A stretch of 64,000 nt of DNA from Nitrospirota bacterium (GCA_016213945.1 JACQZF010000039.1:1-64000), one strand, 5' to 3'. Shown: positions 54,709 to 64,000, counted from the first letter of the stretch. Numbers and translations are program-made. The notes: generated by a model not told the origin, from the sequence alone.

Positions 54709-55443
54709 TTATTTATCTTTTACTCTTTCAATTATCTCTTTTGCTTTTCTCCGAATATCATCCGCTCCCAAAATCTCTGATATCATCGCTACTCCGTAAG
54801 CCCCTGCGTTTTCAGCTTCCTTCACCCTGTGACTTTTTATCCCTCCTATTGCGAATACAGGGACCTTTATCTTTCTGCTGACTTCTTTCAGGGTGTCAAG
54901 CCCCAGAGGTTGTCCGTATTTTAATTTCGACGGCGTTTTATAAACAGGTCCCAATGTTATAAAGTCGGCCCCGGCCCTCTCAGCCTCTTTTGCCTCTTTC
55001 AAAGAATGTGTTGAGACGCCGATCAAAAAATGTGACGAGTGACGAGTGACGAGTGACGAGTAAACGGCCTTTCTCACCGCGTCCGCGGGAATGCTGTTTT
55101 GCGTAAGGTGGACCCCGTCAGCGCCAACGGCCAGCGCAATATCGAACCTGTCGTTAATGAAAAGCTTTGCATTATATTTTTCAGTCAGTTCTCTCATCTT
55201 GTATGCCATTTTTAATAATTCGCGTGTCTCCAAATCTTTCTCTCTCAATTGTATCGCCTTCACCCCGCTTTTTAATGACTGCCTGACGGCGGTCAATAAG
55301 TGAGAAGTGGGAAGTGAGAAGTTAGAAGTTTCTCTGAGCTGTTTTCTATCAGTAATCAGATAAAGTCTAAAGCCCAAAGCCGGGAGTCTGTGTTTTGTTT
55401 TTTTACTTCTGACTTCTGACTTCTGACTTCTCACTTGCTTCAC
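54709..55443 (-). CDS. thiE: thiamin-phosphate synthase ThiE with repeat-encoded inserts
   Basis: Joins HMP-PP and thiazole phosphate. Core blocks: [67 protein letters not shown] and FAIGGI. The start is taken as the GTG that overlaps the thiG stop (GTGA), giving 244 residues; the longer open frame overlaps thiG. Three segments come from genomic repeats: residues about 3-14, 37-48 and 127-137. The native enzyme is about 210 residues, so the excess matches these inserts. Confidence 0.88.
   Translation of the reverse strand: MKQVRSQKSEVRSKKTKHRLPALGFRLYLITDRKQLRETSNFSLPTSHLLTAVRQSLKSGVKAIQLREKDLETRELLKMAYKMRELTEKYNAKLFINDRFDIALAVGADGVHLTQNSIPADAVRKAVYSSLVTRHSSHFLIGVSTHSLKEAKEAERAGADFITLGPVYKTPSKLKYGQPLGLDTLKEVSRKIKVPVFAIGGIKSHRVKEAENAGAYGVAMISEILGADDIRRKAKEIIERVKDK
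55031..55063 (-). repeat. GTGACGA tandem repeat in frame in thiE
   Basis: About four GTGACGA units; encodes [10 protein letters not shown] before FLIGVSTHS. Confidence 0.75.
55299..55331 (-). repeat. AGAAGTGAGAAGT repeat in frame in thiE
   Basis: Minus-strand copy encodes [12 protein letters not shown] between LYLITDRKQ and the AIQLREKD block. Confidence 0.75.
55402..55437 (-). repeat. AGAAGTC repeat at the start of thiE
   Basis: Encodes the first residues ([11 protein letters not shown]) of the frame, straight after the thiG stop. Confidence 0.75.
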
Positions 55444-56210
55444 AGCATTCCCTCTATCGGGCTGCTTGCCGTGGCATATAGTTTCCTCGGCATCCTGCCT
55501 GCCTTGTACGCGAGGCGTCCTGCGATCACTCCGTGCTTCATGGCCTCTGCCATCGCGATCGGGTCTTTTGCCCCGGCTATGGCGGTATTCAACAATACGG
55601 CATCGCATCCGAGTTCCATTGCAAGCGCGGCATCTGAGGCAGTTCCCACCCCGGCGTCAACTATGATCGGGACCTTTGCCTGTTCAAGTATTATTTTTAT
55701 GTTGTAAGGATTTCTTATCCCAAGCCCGGAGCCGATCGGCGCGGCAAGCGGCATTACAGCGGCAGCACCGGCGTCCACGAGCCTCAACGCCATAACAGGA
55801 TCGTCGTTTATGTAGGGCAGAACAATGAAGCCCTCTTTCGCTAATATCTCCGTCGCCTTCAGTGTGGCGCAGTTGTCGGGGAAGAGGGTTTTTTCATCGC
55901 CGATGACCTCAAGCTTGATGAGGTCTGAAACCCCTGCCTCCCTCGCAAGCCGCGCGTATCTCAACGCGTCTTCCATCGTGTAGCAGCCTGCGGTGTTCGG
56001 CAGGATCCTGTATTTCTTCGGATCAATGTAGTCAAAAAGGTTTTCCGACTTCCTGTCGAAGATATTCACCCTTCTCACTGCTACCGTAACAACGTCAGCG
56101 CCTGACGCCTCAATGGCCTTTCTCGTCTCTTCAAAGTCTTTATACTTTCCTGTCCCGACCCAGAGACGGGATTTGAATTCAATGCCTTTGATGATCAATT
56201 TATCGTCCAT
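55440..56210 (-). CDS. thiG: thiazole synthase ThiG
   Basis: Forms the thiazole phosphate of thiamin from DXP, dehydroglycine and ThiS thiocarboxylate. The 256 residues show the Schiff-base Lys block ([17 protein letters not shown]) and [16 protein letters not shown]. The start is 56210, behind GGAGGAACGT; the frame upstream is repeat sequence. It overlaps thiE by 4 nt. Confidence 0.96.
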   Translation of the reverse strand: MDDKLIIKGIEFKSRLWVGTGKYKDFEETRKAIEASGADVVTVAVRRVNIFDRKSENLFDYIDPKKYRILPNTAGCYTMEDALRYARLAREAGVSDLIKLEVIGDEKTLFPDNCATLKATEILAKEGFIVLPYINDDPVMALRLVDAGAAAVMPLAAPIGSGLGIRNPYNIKIILEQAKVPIIVDAGVGTASDAALAMELGCDAVLLNTAIAGAKDPIAMAEAMKHGVIAGRLAYKAGRMPRKLYATASSPIEGML

Positions 56211-56221
56211 ACGTTCCTCCT

Positions 56222-56250
56222 GTAGGGCGGGTTTCAAACCCGCCCCTACG
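56222..56250 (+). repeat. GTAGGGGCGGGTTTGAAACCCGCCC palindrome
   Basis: Lies between thiS and thiG. Read in frame it would extend ThiG with VGAGLKPAL, the same peptide frame as before thiH. Confidence 0.8.
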
Positions 56251-56253
56251 ACC

Positions 56254-56454
56254 TTACCCGCCTCCGACAAAGTTTACAACCTCTACGGCATCGCCGTCTT
56301 TAAGTACATAATTTTGAAAATCGCATTTCTTTACGATCTGCAGGTTGACCTCAACAGCGACCCTTGCCGGTTCAATCCGCAGAGTCTCAAGAAGTCCAGC
56401 GACTGTGAGATTGTCATTTAAATCAGTTTCGTTTCCGTTTAATTTTATTTTCAT
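56254..56454 (-). CDS. thiS: sulfur carrier protein ThiS
   Basis: A 66-residue ubiquitin-like carrier ending in the required Gly-Gly (VNFVGGG). The GG carboxylate is thiocarboxylated to supply thiazole sulfur. Its adenylating partner ThiF is not in this operon; the HesA-like protein at 17624 is an unlikely substitute. Confidence 0.93.
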   Translation of the reverse strand: MKIKLNGNETDLNDNLTVAGLLETLRIEPARVAVEVNLQIVKKCDFQNYVLKDGDAVEVVNFVGGG

Positions 56455-56458
56455 TCTT

Positions 56459-56491
56459 AGCTGTCAGCCAATAGCTGTAAGCTATCAGCTA
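56459..56491 (+). repeat. AGCTGTCAGC/GCTATCAGCT repeat
   Basis: TCAGC-family copy between thiH and thiS. Confidence 0.65.
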
Positions 56492-57796
56492 AATATGAAT
56501 ATCTCTCTTCCCTTTTTCTATTAATTTAAATCTCTCAGCGAGGCCGTTTGCGCTTTTTGTAAACTCTGCGTCCAGCAGCTTTCGCAATTGTTCCTTCACT
56601 TCATCTGAAGCGCAGTCTTCCATATATTCTTTGAGCGAGAGGACAGCATTCTCATGGCAGAAGTTTTTAATTGTTTCCCCCTCTGCAAGATGCCTGAAAG
56701 TCTCACCGCTTCTTCCCTCCCTGTAGCAAGCCGTGCAGAGGCTCGGCATAAGACCGAGACTTACGATCCTGCCGATAATTTCTTCAAGCCCTCTTGTGTC
56801 TCCTATCTCAAATTGCTCGGTATCGCCGTCATGCAGATATCCCGAAGGGCTGGTCTTTGATCCCGCTGATATCTGGGATGCGCCGATGGACAGCAATTCG
56901 TCCCTCAAACCGGCAGGCTCCCGTGTGGAGATGACAACTCCGACATAAGGAAGTGCAAGCCTGTAAATGGCGACTATCTTTTTGAAATCATCGTCCGAAA
57001 CCATGTAACGTGAATTAGTTATCTGCGAACCCTGCGCGGGCTGAAGCCGTGGGACAGAGAGGGTATGAGGCCCGAAACCGTATTTGCTTATCAGTCTTTT
57101 GCTGTGCGCGATCAAGGCCCCGACTTCCCAGCGCCAGTCATAAAGGCCAAGCAGCACGCCCATCCCGACATCTTCAAACCCCGCCTCAATCGCCCTGTCC
57201 ATTGCATTGAGCCTCCAGGCATAATCTGATTTCGGTCCTGTGGGATGCATATGCCTGTACGTCGGGATGTGATAGGTTTCCTGAAAACACTGATACACGC
57301 CGATACCGGAACCCTTTAATCTCTTAAAATCCTCCACGCTCATCGGCGCAGCGTTTGCATGTAAAATGCGGATGTCCGTGTTCTCATAGATCGCGCGGAC
57401 AACCTTTTCAATATAATCAATGCCTGCAAGTTTTGTGTGTTCGCTTGCGACAAGAAGGAGTCTTTTATATCCCCTGCCGGACAAAAGTTTTGCTTCCTGC
57501 ACTGCTTCATCCACACTCAATGTCTTTCTTCGCGCATCCCTGTTGCCTGTCCTGAAACCGCAGTAGAGGCAGTCATTCGTGCATTCGTTGGAAAGATAAA
57601 GTGGCGCAAAGAGGACGATCCTTTTACCATAAACTTTTTCCTTTACCCTGCGTGACGTATCAAGCGTTTCCATCCAGAGGTCTTTGTCCTCAAGCGCCAA
57701 AAGCGCAGACACTTCAGTGAGATTTAAGACCTGCATCTCAAGAGACTTGGCGAGGACCTCTTTGATTCGTGAGGGGTCTGTGTTTATGTGTTTCAT
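56489..57796 (-). CDS. thiH: ThiH/HydG-like radical SAM tyrosine lyase
   Basis: Radical SAM enzyme that splits tyrosine to p-cresol and dehydroglycine. The SAM cluster motif is CTNDCLYCGF. The body follows HydG (QETYHIPTYRHMHPTGPK, GLYDWRWEV, PHTLSVPRLQPA), and the C-terminus has CTAC and a third Cys 22 residues later (CX2CX22C), the auxiliary-cluster motif that marks HydG rather than E. coli-type ThiH. Position behind a TPP riboswitch and beside thiS-thiG argues for a thiamin role. Start at 57796; the upstream frame is repeat. Confidence 0.88.
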   Translation of the reverse strand: MKHINTDPSRIKEVLAKSLEMQVLNLTEVSALLALEDKDLWMETLDTSRRVKEKVYGKRIVLFAPLYLSNECTNDCLYCGFRTGNRDARRKTLSVDEAVQEAKLLSGRGYKRLLLVASEHTKLAGIDYIEKVVRAIYENTDIRILHANAAPMSVEDFKRLKGSGIGVYQCFQETYHIPTYRHMHPTGPKSDYAWRLNAMDRAIEAGFEDVGMGVLLGLYDWRWEVGALIAHSKRLISKYGFGPHTLSVPRLQPAQGSQITNSRYMVSDDDFKKIVAIYRLALPYVGVVISTREPAGLRDELLSIGASQISAGSKTSPSGYLHDGDTEQFEIGDTRGLEEIIGRIVSLGLMPSLCTACYREGRSGETFRHLAEGETIKNFCHENAVLSLKEYMEDCASDEVKEQLRKLLDAEFTKSANGLAERFKLIEKGKRDIHI

Positions 57797-57812
57797 AATT
57801 AATGCCTTTGTA

Positions 57813-57838
57813 AGGGCGGGTTTAAAACCCGCCCCTAC
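57813..57838 (+). repeat. GGGCGGGTTTAAAACCCGCCC palindrome
   Basis: Between the TPP riboswitch and thiH; could fold as a hairpin in the leader. Confidence 0.8.
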
Positions 57839-57902
57839 CATAAATCAAAAAACCGCATTCCCTATGGCTGCATATCTAAGGGAATACGGCATCACGTTCT
57901 GC

Positions 57903-57992
57903 TCGTCCCTTTCCTTCGCTGGTATTACCCGGTTCAGGTTCAGAGGGTCTTCCCGGCACTGCGGAAACTCTCAGGCTGTAATGCCTCCCCTA
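57903..57992 (-). ncRNA. TPP riboswitch (THI element)
   Basis: On the minus strand: AGGGGAGGC, CTGAGAG, then GACCCTCTGAACCTGAACC and GGGTAATACCAGCGAAGG, the conserved pyrimidine- and pyrophosphate-sensing parts of the thi-box in order. It lies in the thiH leader and should switch off the operon at high TPP. Confidence 0.96.
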
Positions 57993-58070
57993 GGGTATTT
58001 AAAGTATACTGCTATCAAAGAAATGGTGTCAAGCGCAACCAAAGCCACGGCATCAAATCCGGTCGGGACA

Positions 58071-58934
58071 TTATCTGCTCAAAACGATCAGCAGAAAACC
58101 GATGAACATCATTACTCCGCCGATGGCCCTTTCAGCGATCTTTGCTTCTTTGAATAATAGATGTCCGTAAAGGATGCTGAAGAGCAGGCTCATGCGTTTT
58201 ACCGAGATCATATACGCGACCTTTGTAAGGCCCATTGCAGTCATGTGAAATACTATCATCAGGGCATAAGTAATGCCGATCGCCGCAAGAGGCAGAATGT
58301 CTTTTCCTGTTATGGCGATCTTGTCCCTGCTTTTACTCAAGGCTATTGGAGTAAACAGTATGGTCAGAAGTATAAAGTAAAAACTGCCGAAGAAGACAGG
58401 GGACGAATTCGTAATCGCCATCTTGCCGAGAGAAGATGTAATGCTGAATATGCAGGCGACAATTATCATCATGACAGAGCCTTTTTCCCTGAAGACTGCT
58501 TTTACAGGTTCCATCAGAGAGTGTCGCACCTTATGGATATGAAGCGTGTAGCTGCCTGACGCAATGAAGAGGATCCCGATGCCGCCGGTCAGAGAAACCT
58601 TTTCACCAAGAATGAAATAAGACATAAGGATCAACAACAGCGGGGTCAGGGAGAGAAAAGGAGCAGTAAGGCTGATGGGTGAAACCTTTAAGGCCTTTGT
58701 GTACAAGATCATGGCGATTATCTCAAACGGCAGGGCGGCTGCAGTTGCAAGCCAGAAAGTTTTATTCAGGGGTGGTATCTCGATGAACAGCAGACAGGCC
58801 AGAAACACCGGGAGGGAGAACAGCAGCCTTGCCCACGCGACAAAGTATTCGTCCCGCGACGCAAGGGCACGCTTTGTTAAGGCATCGCTTGTGGCAAGCA
58901 GGATTGCTGTTAAGAGGGAATAGATGATCCACAT
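58071..58934 (-). CDS. EamA-family drug/metabolite transporter
   Basis: A 287-residue DMT-family permease with ten hydrophobic segments and two EamA repeats (PISLTAPFLSLTPLLLIL and VAYMISVKRMSLLFSILYG). Its 3' end is about 80 nt before the TPP riboswitch of the same strand. Substrate unknown; a thiamin-related role is possible but unsupported. Confidence 0.85.
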   Translation of the reverse strand: MWIIYSLLTAILLATSDALTKRALASRDEYFVAWARLLFSLPVFLACLLFIEIPPLNKTFWLATAAALPFEIIAMILYTKALKVSPISLTAPFLSLTPLLLILMSYFILGEKVSLTGGIGILFIASGSYTLHIHKVRHSLMEPVKAVFREKGSVMMIIVACIFSITSSLGKMAITNSSPVFFGSFYFILLTILFTPIALSKSRDKIAITGKDILPLAAIGITYALMIVFHMTAMGLTKVAYMISVKRMSLLFSILYGHLLFKEAKIAERAIGGVMMFIGFLLIVLSR

Positions 58935-58940
58935 GACATC

Positions 58941-59031
58941 TAAGTAGGAAGTAAGAAATAAGAAGTTGGAAGTCCCTGTCTGTGGTTGTTTATCTTCACT
59001 TCTTAGTTCTCACTTCTTACTTCCCACTTTT
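58941..59031 (+). repeat. AAGTAGGAAGTAAGAA inverted pair
   Basis: AAGTAGGAAGTAAGAAATAAGAAG and its inverse (CTTCTTAGTTCTCACTTCTTAC) flank a 22-bp spacer and abut the stop of the NtrC-type gene. Same family as at lptE. Confidence 0.75.
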
Positions 59032-60400
59032 ATTTTTCGAGATTGTAGTCCTTAATTTTAGTCAGCAGTGTTTTGTAACTCACCTTCAGCGTCTCCGCTG
59101 CCCTGGTTTTATTGCCGTGCGTGTCTTCAAGGGCCTTCCTGATCCTCCGAGATTCGGCAATCCTGAGGGCGGTCTTAGCAACTTCATCAAGCGTGCCGTC
59201 GAGAGATATATCTTCAAGTTTCCCTCCGGGAGCATCCAGCGGAGTAAGCCTGAGCTCCTTTTGAGTTATTAGATCTCCATCGCAAAGTATCATTGCCCTT
59301 TCTATGACGTTTTCAAGTTCACGCACATTGCCTTTCCACGAATAGTCTTTCAGAACATCCATCGCTTCCCGGCTTATATTTTTATGCGGTATGTTCATCT
59401 CGGCAGATAATTTTGCAATAAAGTGTTCGGCCAGCGCGGGGACATCTTCTTTTCTCTCTCTAAGGGGAGGAATAGTGATCGGGAAGACACTCAGCCTGTA
59501 GTAAAGGTCCTGCCTGAATGAATTTCCCGCCACAGCCGCCTCAAGGTCTTTATTGCTTGCGGCAATTATCCTGATATCGATCTTGATGGAATTTGTGCCG
59601 CCGACCCTGTCGATCTCGCCTTCCTGCAAGGCACGCAGCACCTTTGTTTGCAGAGTGATATCCATCTCGCCGATCTCATCAAGAAATATAGTGCCCTTGT
59701 TTGCAAGCTCAAACTTGCCAAGCTTTTTCTCGCCGGCCCCTGTGAAAGCGCCCTTTTCATAGCCGAAGAGTTCGGACTCAAGCAGCTCCCCTGGAATGGC
59801 AGCGCAGTTTATCGGCACAAAAGGGAGTTCTTTTCTCGGGCTCAGTTCGTGGATCGCCCTTGCGAAAAGCTCCTTCCCCGTGCCTGATTCTCCAAGCAGT
59901 AAGACAGTGGACTTTGTCGGGGACACCTTCTGAATGTTCTCCGCCACAGCGAGCATCTTCGGGCTTTTGCCGATGATGTCCGGCATCCCTATGTGCTGTG
60001 ACAAGGCGTCTTTTAAAAGCAGGTTTTCAGTTGCGAGCCTCCGGTTTTTAAGGGACCTCTCTATGAGCAGATGCAGGTGGTCGGTATCAAGAGGCTTTGT
60101 GATGAAATCATACGCGCCGAGCTTCATGGCGTTGACGGCGGTCTCAACAGAGCCGAACGCGGTCATGACAATCACGGGGACCAAAGGGTTTTCATCCTTC
60201 GATGCCTTCAAGACCTCGATGCCGTCTTTCCTCGGTAATTTCAGATCGGTAAGGACAAGGTCTACCTTATTCTCCCTGATGATCTTTATCCCCTCGGCCC
60301 CGTCTTTTGCAGTGACAACCTCATACGCGAAAAGCTCAAGGGTCTCCCTGAGCATCCGGGCCATGGACTCTTTGTCTTCGACGATGAGAATTTTTTCCAT
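59030..60400 (-). CDS. NtrC-family response regulator, sigma54 activator
   Basis: A 456-residue regulator: receiver domain (phospho-Asp in DLVLTDLKLPRKDGIEV), AAA+ domain with GESGTGKELFARAIH and GAFTGA, and Fis-type HTH (NKTRAAETLKVSYKTLLTKIKDYNL). Its kinase is not in the window. It is one of two full sigma54 activators here and a candidate for the ACA-N4-TGT sites. Confidence 0.93.
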   Translation of the reverse strand: MEKILIVEDKESMARMLRETLELFAYEVVTAKDGAEGIKIIRENKVDLVLTDLKLPRKDGIEVLKASKDENPLVPVIVMTAFGSVETAVNAMKLGAYDFITKPLDTDHLHLLIERSLKNRRLATENLLLKDALSQHIGMPDIIGKSPKMLAVAENIQKVSPTKSTVLLLGESGTGKELFARAIHELSPRKELPFVPINCAAIPGELLESELFGYEKGAFTGAGEKKLGKFELANKGTIFLDEIGEMDITLQTKVLRALQEGEIDRVGGTNSIKIDIRIIAASNKDLEAAVAGNSFRQDLYYRLSVFPITIPPLRERKEDVPALAEHFIAKLSAEMNIPHKNISREAMDVLKDYSWKGNVRELENVIERAMILCDGDLITQKELRLTPLDAPGGKLEDISLDGTLDEVAKTALRIAESRRIRKALEDTHGNKTRAAETLKVSYKTLLTKIKDYNLEK

Positions 60401-60415
60401 ATTTAATAACCTCTG

Positions 60416-60552
60416 AAACCACAGAGGTCACAGAGGCAATTACTAATAATAAACAGGTCTTCTGTTGTCATTCCCGTTTGTCGGGGATCTTTCCCTGATT
60501 TGTAGGGAAAAGGATTCCGGACAAGCCGGAATGACAAGTGTCCTCTGTGGTT
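60416..60552 (+). repeat. nested repeats between the NtrC-type gene and gatB
   Basis: An AACCACAGAGGTCACAGAGG / TGTCCTCTGTGGTTA pair encloses a full GTCATTCCCGTTTG...GGAATGAC element at 60467-60535. Confidence 0.8.
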
Positions 60553-61987
60553 AATTTTCAAGCTTTTTCCTCAATAGCTCATTTACGATCTTCGGATTGG
60601 CCTTGCCTTTTGTTGCCTTCATTATCTGTCCCGCGAAGAAACCGAGGAGTTTTTCTTCGCCTGCCTTGAAACGTTCAACCTCTTTAGGATTGTTTGCGAT
60701 GACCTCATCTATTACTTTCTCAATCTCGGATTCGTCGCTTACCTGAACAAGGCCCTTTTCCTTCACTATAACTTCCGCATCCCTGCCGGTTTTATATATT
60801 TCCTCAAAGACGGTCTTCGCGATCTTGCCGCTGATTATATTTTTATCAATTAGCTTCAAAAGGCCGACAAGCTGTCCGGGCTTAAGCGCGGATTCCTCGA
60901 TCTGTTTGCCTTCTTCATTGAGCAGTTTCATCAGCTCGCCCATCATCCAGTTGCTTACGGCCTTCGGTTCGCCGCCGAGTTTTACGGCCTGCTCAAACCA
61001 CTCAGAGATTGGCCTTTCAGATGTAAGCAGGTCAGCATCTTGTTCGGGAAGGCCGTGTTGACTGATAAATCTCTGCTGTCTTGAATCAGGCAGTTCGACA
61101 AGCTGTGACTTTATCTGCTCGATCCATTTACCGTCAACCTCAACAGGCACGAGGTCTGGGTCGGGGAAGTAGCGGTAGTCATGCGCCTCTTCCTTTGAAC
61201 GCATGGATTCAGTTATCCCCTTTGCCGTGTTCCAGAGGCGTGTTTCCTGGATGATCCGGCCTCCGTCATTCAAAACCTTTATCTGCCTCTTTATCTCATA
61301 ATCAAGCGCCTTCTCAATGTACTTGAAGGAGTTCATATTCTTGATCTCCGTCTTTGTCCCGAATTCATTCTGGCCCTCCGGCCTGACGGAAACATTCGCG
61401 TCGCATCTCAGAGAACCCTGTTCCATATTCCCGTCGCACACGCCAAGGTAACGGACGATCGCCCTTAACTTTTTCACGAACTCAGCGGCTTCCTGCGGAG
61501 TGCGGATGTCAGGCTCCGAGACAATCTCCATCAGAGGCGTGCCCGCCCGGTTCAAATCAACATAACTGTAATTACCGGCCCCTTCATGAATGTTCTTTCC
61601 CGCATCTTCCTCAAGATGTATCCTTGTGAGGCCGATTTTTCTTGTGCCGCCATTGACAGTGATCTCCACAGAACCGTGCTCGCATATGGGAAGCTCGTAC
61701 TGGCTTATCTGGTATCCTTTGGGAAGGTCGGGATAGAAATAATTCTTCCTGGCAAACCTGCTGTAAGGGGCGATCTTGCAATTTACGGCAAGCCCGGTCT
61801 TTATCACGTACTCAATGGCCTTCCTGTTTGCAACAGGCAGGACGCCCGGCATCCCGATACAGACCGGACATGTCTGCGAGTTCGGCTCAGAGCCGAATTT
61901 TACGGAACACCCGCAGAACATCTTCGACTCCGTCAACAACTGCGCGTGTATCTCAAGCCCTATGACCGTTTCGTATTGCATGTTCAT
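60551..61987 (-). CDS. gatB: Asp-tRNA(Asn)/Glu-tRNA(Gln) amidotransferase subunit B
   Basis: Kinase-like subunit that activates the mischarged tRNA. The 478 residues show [13 protein letters not shown], the Cys-rich CGCS...[13 protein letters not shown] zinc site, HLEEDAGKN and the C-terminal tail domain ([17 protein letters not shown]). It lies 6 nt after gatA. Confidence 0.96.
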   Translation of the reverse strand: MNMQYETVIGLEIHAQLLTESKMFCGCSVKFGSEPNSQTCPVCIGMPGVLPVANRKAIEYVIKTGLAVNCKIAPYSRFARKNYFYPDLPKGYQISQYELPICEHGSVEITVNGGTRKIGLTRIHLEEDAGKNIHEGAGNYSYVDLNRAGTPLMEIVSEPDIRTPQEAAEFVKKLRAIVRYLGVCDGNMEQGSLRCDANVSVRPEGQNEFGTKTEIKNMNSFKYIEKALDYEIKRQIKVLNDGGRIIQETRLWNTAKGITESMRSKEEAHDYRYFPDPDLVPVEVDGKWIEQIKSQLVELPDSRQQRFISQHGLPEQDADLLTSERPISEWFEQAVKLGGEPKAVSNWMMGELMKLLNEEGKQIEESALKPGQLVGLLKLIDKNIISGKIAKTVFEEIYKTGRDAEVIVKEKGLVQVSDESEIEKVIDEVIANNPKEVERFKAGEEKLLGFFAGQIMKATKGKANPKIVNELLRKKLEN

Positions 61988-61993
61988 CTTCCT

Positions 61994-63433
61994 TTACAAC
62001 TTCGGCTTCCTCTTGTGCCAATCGGTTGATTGTTCATAAGCGTATGAAATCTTCAATATCGTTTCTTCATCGAAGTGCTTCCCGATAATCTGCAAACCCA
62101 TCGGCAGGTTTTGGGAGGTGAAACCGCAGGGGATTGAAATGCCCGGTGCCCCCGCAAGGTTTACCGAGATGGTGAAAATATCGGCAAGGTACATCTGAAG
62201 CGGGTCGTCTGCCTTCTCCCCAACTTTAAATGCGGGGTTTGGGGCTGTCGGCGTTACTATCGCGTCGACTTTTTCAAACGCCTTCCCGAAGTCATTCATT
62301 ATTAATGTTCTGACCTGCTGGGCCTTTTTGTAATAAGCGTCATAATATCCCGATGACAGGGCGTATGTTCCGAGGATTATCCTCCTCTTCACCTCAGCTC
62401 CGAATCCCGCTTCTCTCGTATTCATGTACATGTCGATAAGGTCTTTCCCCTCGACACGCAGGCCGTACTTCACTCCGTCATAGCGCGCAAGGTTTGACGA
62501 GGCCTCGGAAGTGGCGAGGATGTAATACGCTGCAACCGCGTATTCAGTATGCGGGAGGGATATTTCAACAGGGATGGCGCCGAGAGATTCGAGTTTACTG
62601 ATCGCCTGTTTCACCGATTCCTCAACTTCCTTGTCCATTCCAGCGATGAAATATTCTTTCGGCACACCAAGCCTCATCCCTTTTATGTCTTGACCGAGGA
62701 CGGATGTAAAATCAGGGACTGGCAGATCGGCTGACGTTGAATCACAGGCGTCATGTCCGCTGATGACGTTGAGCAGGATTGCGGAATCCTTCACGGTCTT
62801 TGTGATCGGGCCTATTTGATCGAGTGATGATGCAAAGGCCACAAGCCCGTAACGCGAGACACGTCCATAAGTCGGCTTTAATCCGACAACTCCGCAGAAT
62901 GAGGCAGGCTGGCGTATCGAGCCACCGGTATCAGAGCCGAGCGCAGCTAAACACATATCAGCGGCAACCGCCGCGGCTGAGCCCCCGCTTGACCCGCCGG
63001 GCACGCGTGTAATGTCCCACGGATTTCTTGTTGTTACGAATGCCGAATTCTCCGTTGATGAACCCATAGCGAATTCATCGAGATTGGTTTTTCCTATTAA
63101 AATATAGCCCTGCTCTTTTAGCTTACTCGTGGCTGTGCCTTCATAAGGCGGGACAAAGTTTTCAAGTATCTTTGACGAACAGGTGGTCCTTACGCCCTTT
63201 GTGCACATGTTGTCTTTTATCGCAAGAGGAATTCCAGAAAGCGGATGCCTGTTGTTTCCCGCCGCCTTTGCCTGAAGCAGCGCGTTTTCTTTGTTGATAG
63301 TGACGAAGGATTGAATTATATCTTCAACAGTCTCTATCCTTTTGAATATCGCCTCAGTCAATTCCGCGGGAGTTATCTCGCCTTTATCGATAGCTGTCCG
63401 GGCCTCCTGAATATTCAGGCTGTAAAGTTCCAC
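61994..63433 (-). CDS. gatA: Asp-tRNA(Asn)/Glu-tRNA(Gln) amidotransferase subunit A
   Basis: Amidase-signature glutaminase that feeds ammonia to GatB. The 479 residues hold the catalytic Lys (PLAIKDNM), the [13 protein letters not shown] loop and the nucleophile Ser in [12 protein letters not shown]. gatC is not adjacent. Confidence 0.97.
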   Translation of the reverse strand: MELYSLNIQEARTAIDKGEITPAELTEAIFKRIETVEDIIQSFVTINKENALLQAKAAGNNRHPLSGIPLAIKDNMCTKGVRTTCSSKILENFVPPYEGTATSKLKEQGYILIGKTNLDEFAMGSSTENSAFVTTRNPWDITRVPGGSSGGSAAAVAADMCLAALGSDTGGSIRQPASFCGVVGLKPTYGRVSRYGLVAFASSLDQIGPITKTVKDSAILLNVISGHDACDSTSADLPVPDFTSVLGQDIKGMRLGVPKEYFIAGMDKEVEESVKQAISKLESLGAIPVEISLPHTEYAVAAYYILATSEASSNLARYDGVKYGLRVEGKDLIDMYMNTREAGFGAEVKRRIILGTYALSSGYYDAYYKKAQQVRTLIMNDFGKAFEKVDAIVTPTAPNPAFKVGEKADDPLQMYLADIFTISVNLAGAPGISIPCGFTSQNLPMGLQIIGKHFDEETILKISYAYEQSTDWHKRKPKL

Positions 63434-63560
63434 ACATCCTCCATGAAAAAACTCAAGACAGTAAATTTAAATTATTAGTATTGAATTTCGAATCTATTCT
63501 ACAATTTTATCATTTCAACTCACAACCTGTTCCAGGAGGATTTGTCCTAAAAAAAGCAGT

Positions 63561-63691
63561 TAACCACAGAGACACAGAGGCACCGAGTTGAAAAATAAGA
63601 GAAAGAACCAAGACGCATCCTTCACTGTGGTGGTGACAAAAGTTTTTCCGGATTGCTTTTATTTTCTCAGTGGCTCCGTGCCTCAGTGGTA
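63561..63691 (+). repeat. ACCACAGAGACACAGAGGC inverted repeat
   Basis: AACCACAGAGACACAGAGGC and GCTCCGTGCCTCAGTGGTAA in the 387-bp gap before glgB. The rest of the gap shows only a TATAAT box at 63737. Confidence 0.8.
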
Positions 63692-63820
63692 AATGAACTG
63701 CCGTTTTTAGGTTTATTGCTTTAAGTGGTTTTTTTGTATAATCTTATAATTGCCTGGAATTGCCTTAGTTCATTTTTCAGCAAGTGGAAACATAGATAAT
63801 TTCTAACTGAAGGAGAACAG

Positions 63821-64000
63821 ATGGTAAGACACGATGTAAGCCTCTTTACCGATCACGATATTTACCTTTTTAAAGAGGGAAACCATTTTAAACTTTACGA
63901 AAAACTCGGCTCTCACCTGATGACAGTCAACGGGCAGGAAGGCGCTTATTTCGCTGTGTGGGCGCCCAATGCAAAGCAGATCACGGTCATGGGGGACTTC
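63821..64000 (+). CDS. glgB: 1,4-alpha-glucan branching enzyme, N-terminal part
   Basis: Frame open to the window end (60 residues seen): MVRHDVSLFTDHDIYLFKEG, then YEKLGSH and YFAVWAPNAKQITVMGDF, the N-terminal GlgB/isoamylase carbohydrate-binding region. GAAGGAGAACAG precedes the ATG. The catalytic domain is outside the window. Confidence 0.9.
   Translation, partial: MVRHDVSLFTDHDIYLFKEGNHFKLYEKLGSHLMTVNGQEGAYFAVWAPNAKQITVMGDF

Noticed and set aside
55031-55063. Tandem GTGACGA units as a CRISPR or satellite array
   Set aside because: No spacers, units of 7 bp, inside a coding frame.
55444-55608. N-terminal extension of ThiE
   Set aside because: It overlaps thiG on the same strand in another frame and looks like shadow sequence; recognisable ThiE starts after the thiG stop.

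Overview
The window reads as a chromosomal segment of a free-living, Gram-negative, nitrogen-fixing anaerobe. LptE and several signal-peptide beta-barrel proteins indicate an outer membrane. Post-translational nitrogenase regulators of the NifI type, an NfnAB-like oxidoreductase pair and many sigma54 promoters fit an anaerobic diazotroph. Overall style suggests an uncultivated Nitrospirota (Thermodesulfovibrionia-like) or a neighbouring lineage. This placement is inference; no rRNA marker is present.

Layout. 1-6.0 kb: housekeeping (3' part of leuS, lptE, holA, rpsT, murJ, a metallo-beta-lactamase hydrolase). 6.6-18.7 kb: nif region on the plus strand: nifH, nifD, nifK, a single-chain nifE-nifN fusion, a MOT1-type molybdate transporter, nifX, nifI1, nifI2, a nif ferredoxin, nifB, a HesA-like E1 protein and a 62-residue stand-alone NifA-type DNA-binding domain. 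18.8-33.5 kb: nitrogen assimilation: porin, two amtB-glnK pairs, a class I amidotransferase, two glutamine synthetases, glnB, glnE, a single-domain response regulator, a tiny Cys-rich protein and an aminotransferase. 33.6-38.0 kb: envelope proteins and the NfnAB/GltA-like pair. 38-44 kb, minus strand: comF, a Fic toxin with antitoxin, a RelE-type toxin-antitoxin pair, gpmI, argF, argD. 44.4-51 kb: metal-binding HMA protein, nucleotide-sugar dehydrogenase, a disrupted uvrC, hypotheticals, an outer-membrane DUF3373 protein. 51.5-58 kb, minus strand: a TPP-riboswitch thiamin operon (thiH/hydG-like, thiS, thiG, thiE, thiC) ending in a PAS-PAS sigma54 activator. 58-64 kb: EamA transporter, NtrC-type regulator, gatB, gatA and the start of glgB.

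Two genome-scale patterns stand out. First, six sigma54 promoters (nifH, nifB, the NifA-HTH gene, amtB2, the response regulator and the Cys-rich protein) are preceded by one or more copies of an ACA-N4-TGT element about 45-145 bp upstream, most often about 60-80 bp, which defines a candidate nitrogen regulon. Second, several families of short palindromic or tandem repeats sit not only between genes but in frame inside genes: leuS, the lptE signal peptide, nifEN (five places), glnE and thiE. This resembles the behaviour of Rickettsia palindromic elements.

The genes form a coherent programme. Ammonium and nitrogen status are read by five PII-family proteins, two AmtB channels and GlnE. Nitrogenase is made and its cofactor assembled by NifB/NifEN/NifX with a dedicated molybdate importer. 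The product ammonium enters metabolism through two GS enzymes. No nifU, nifS, nifV, glnD or full-length nifA is visible here. No tRNA, rRNA, CRISPR array or transposase was recognised.
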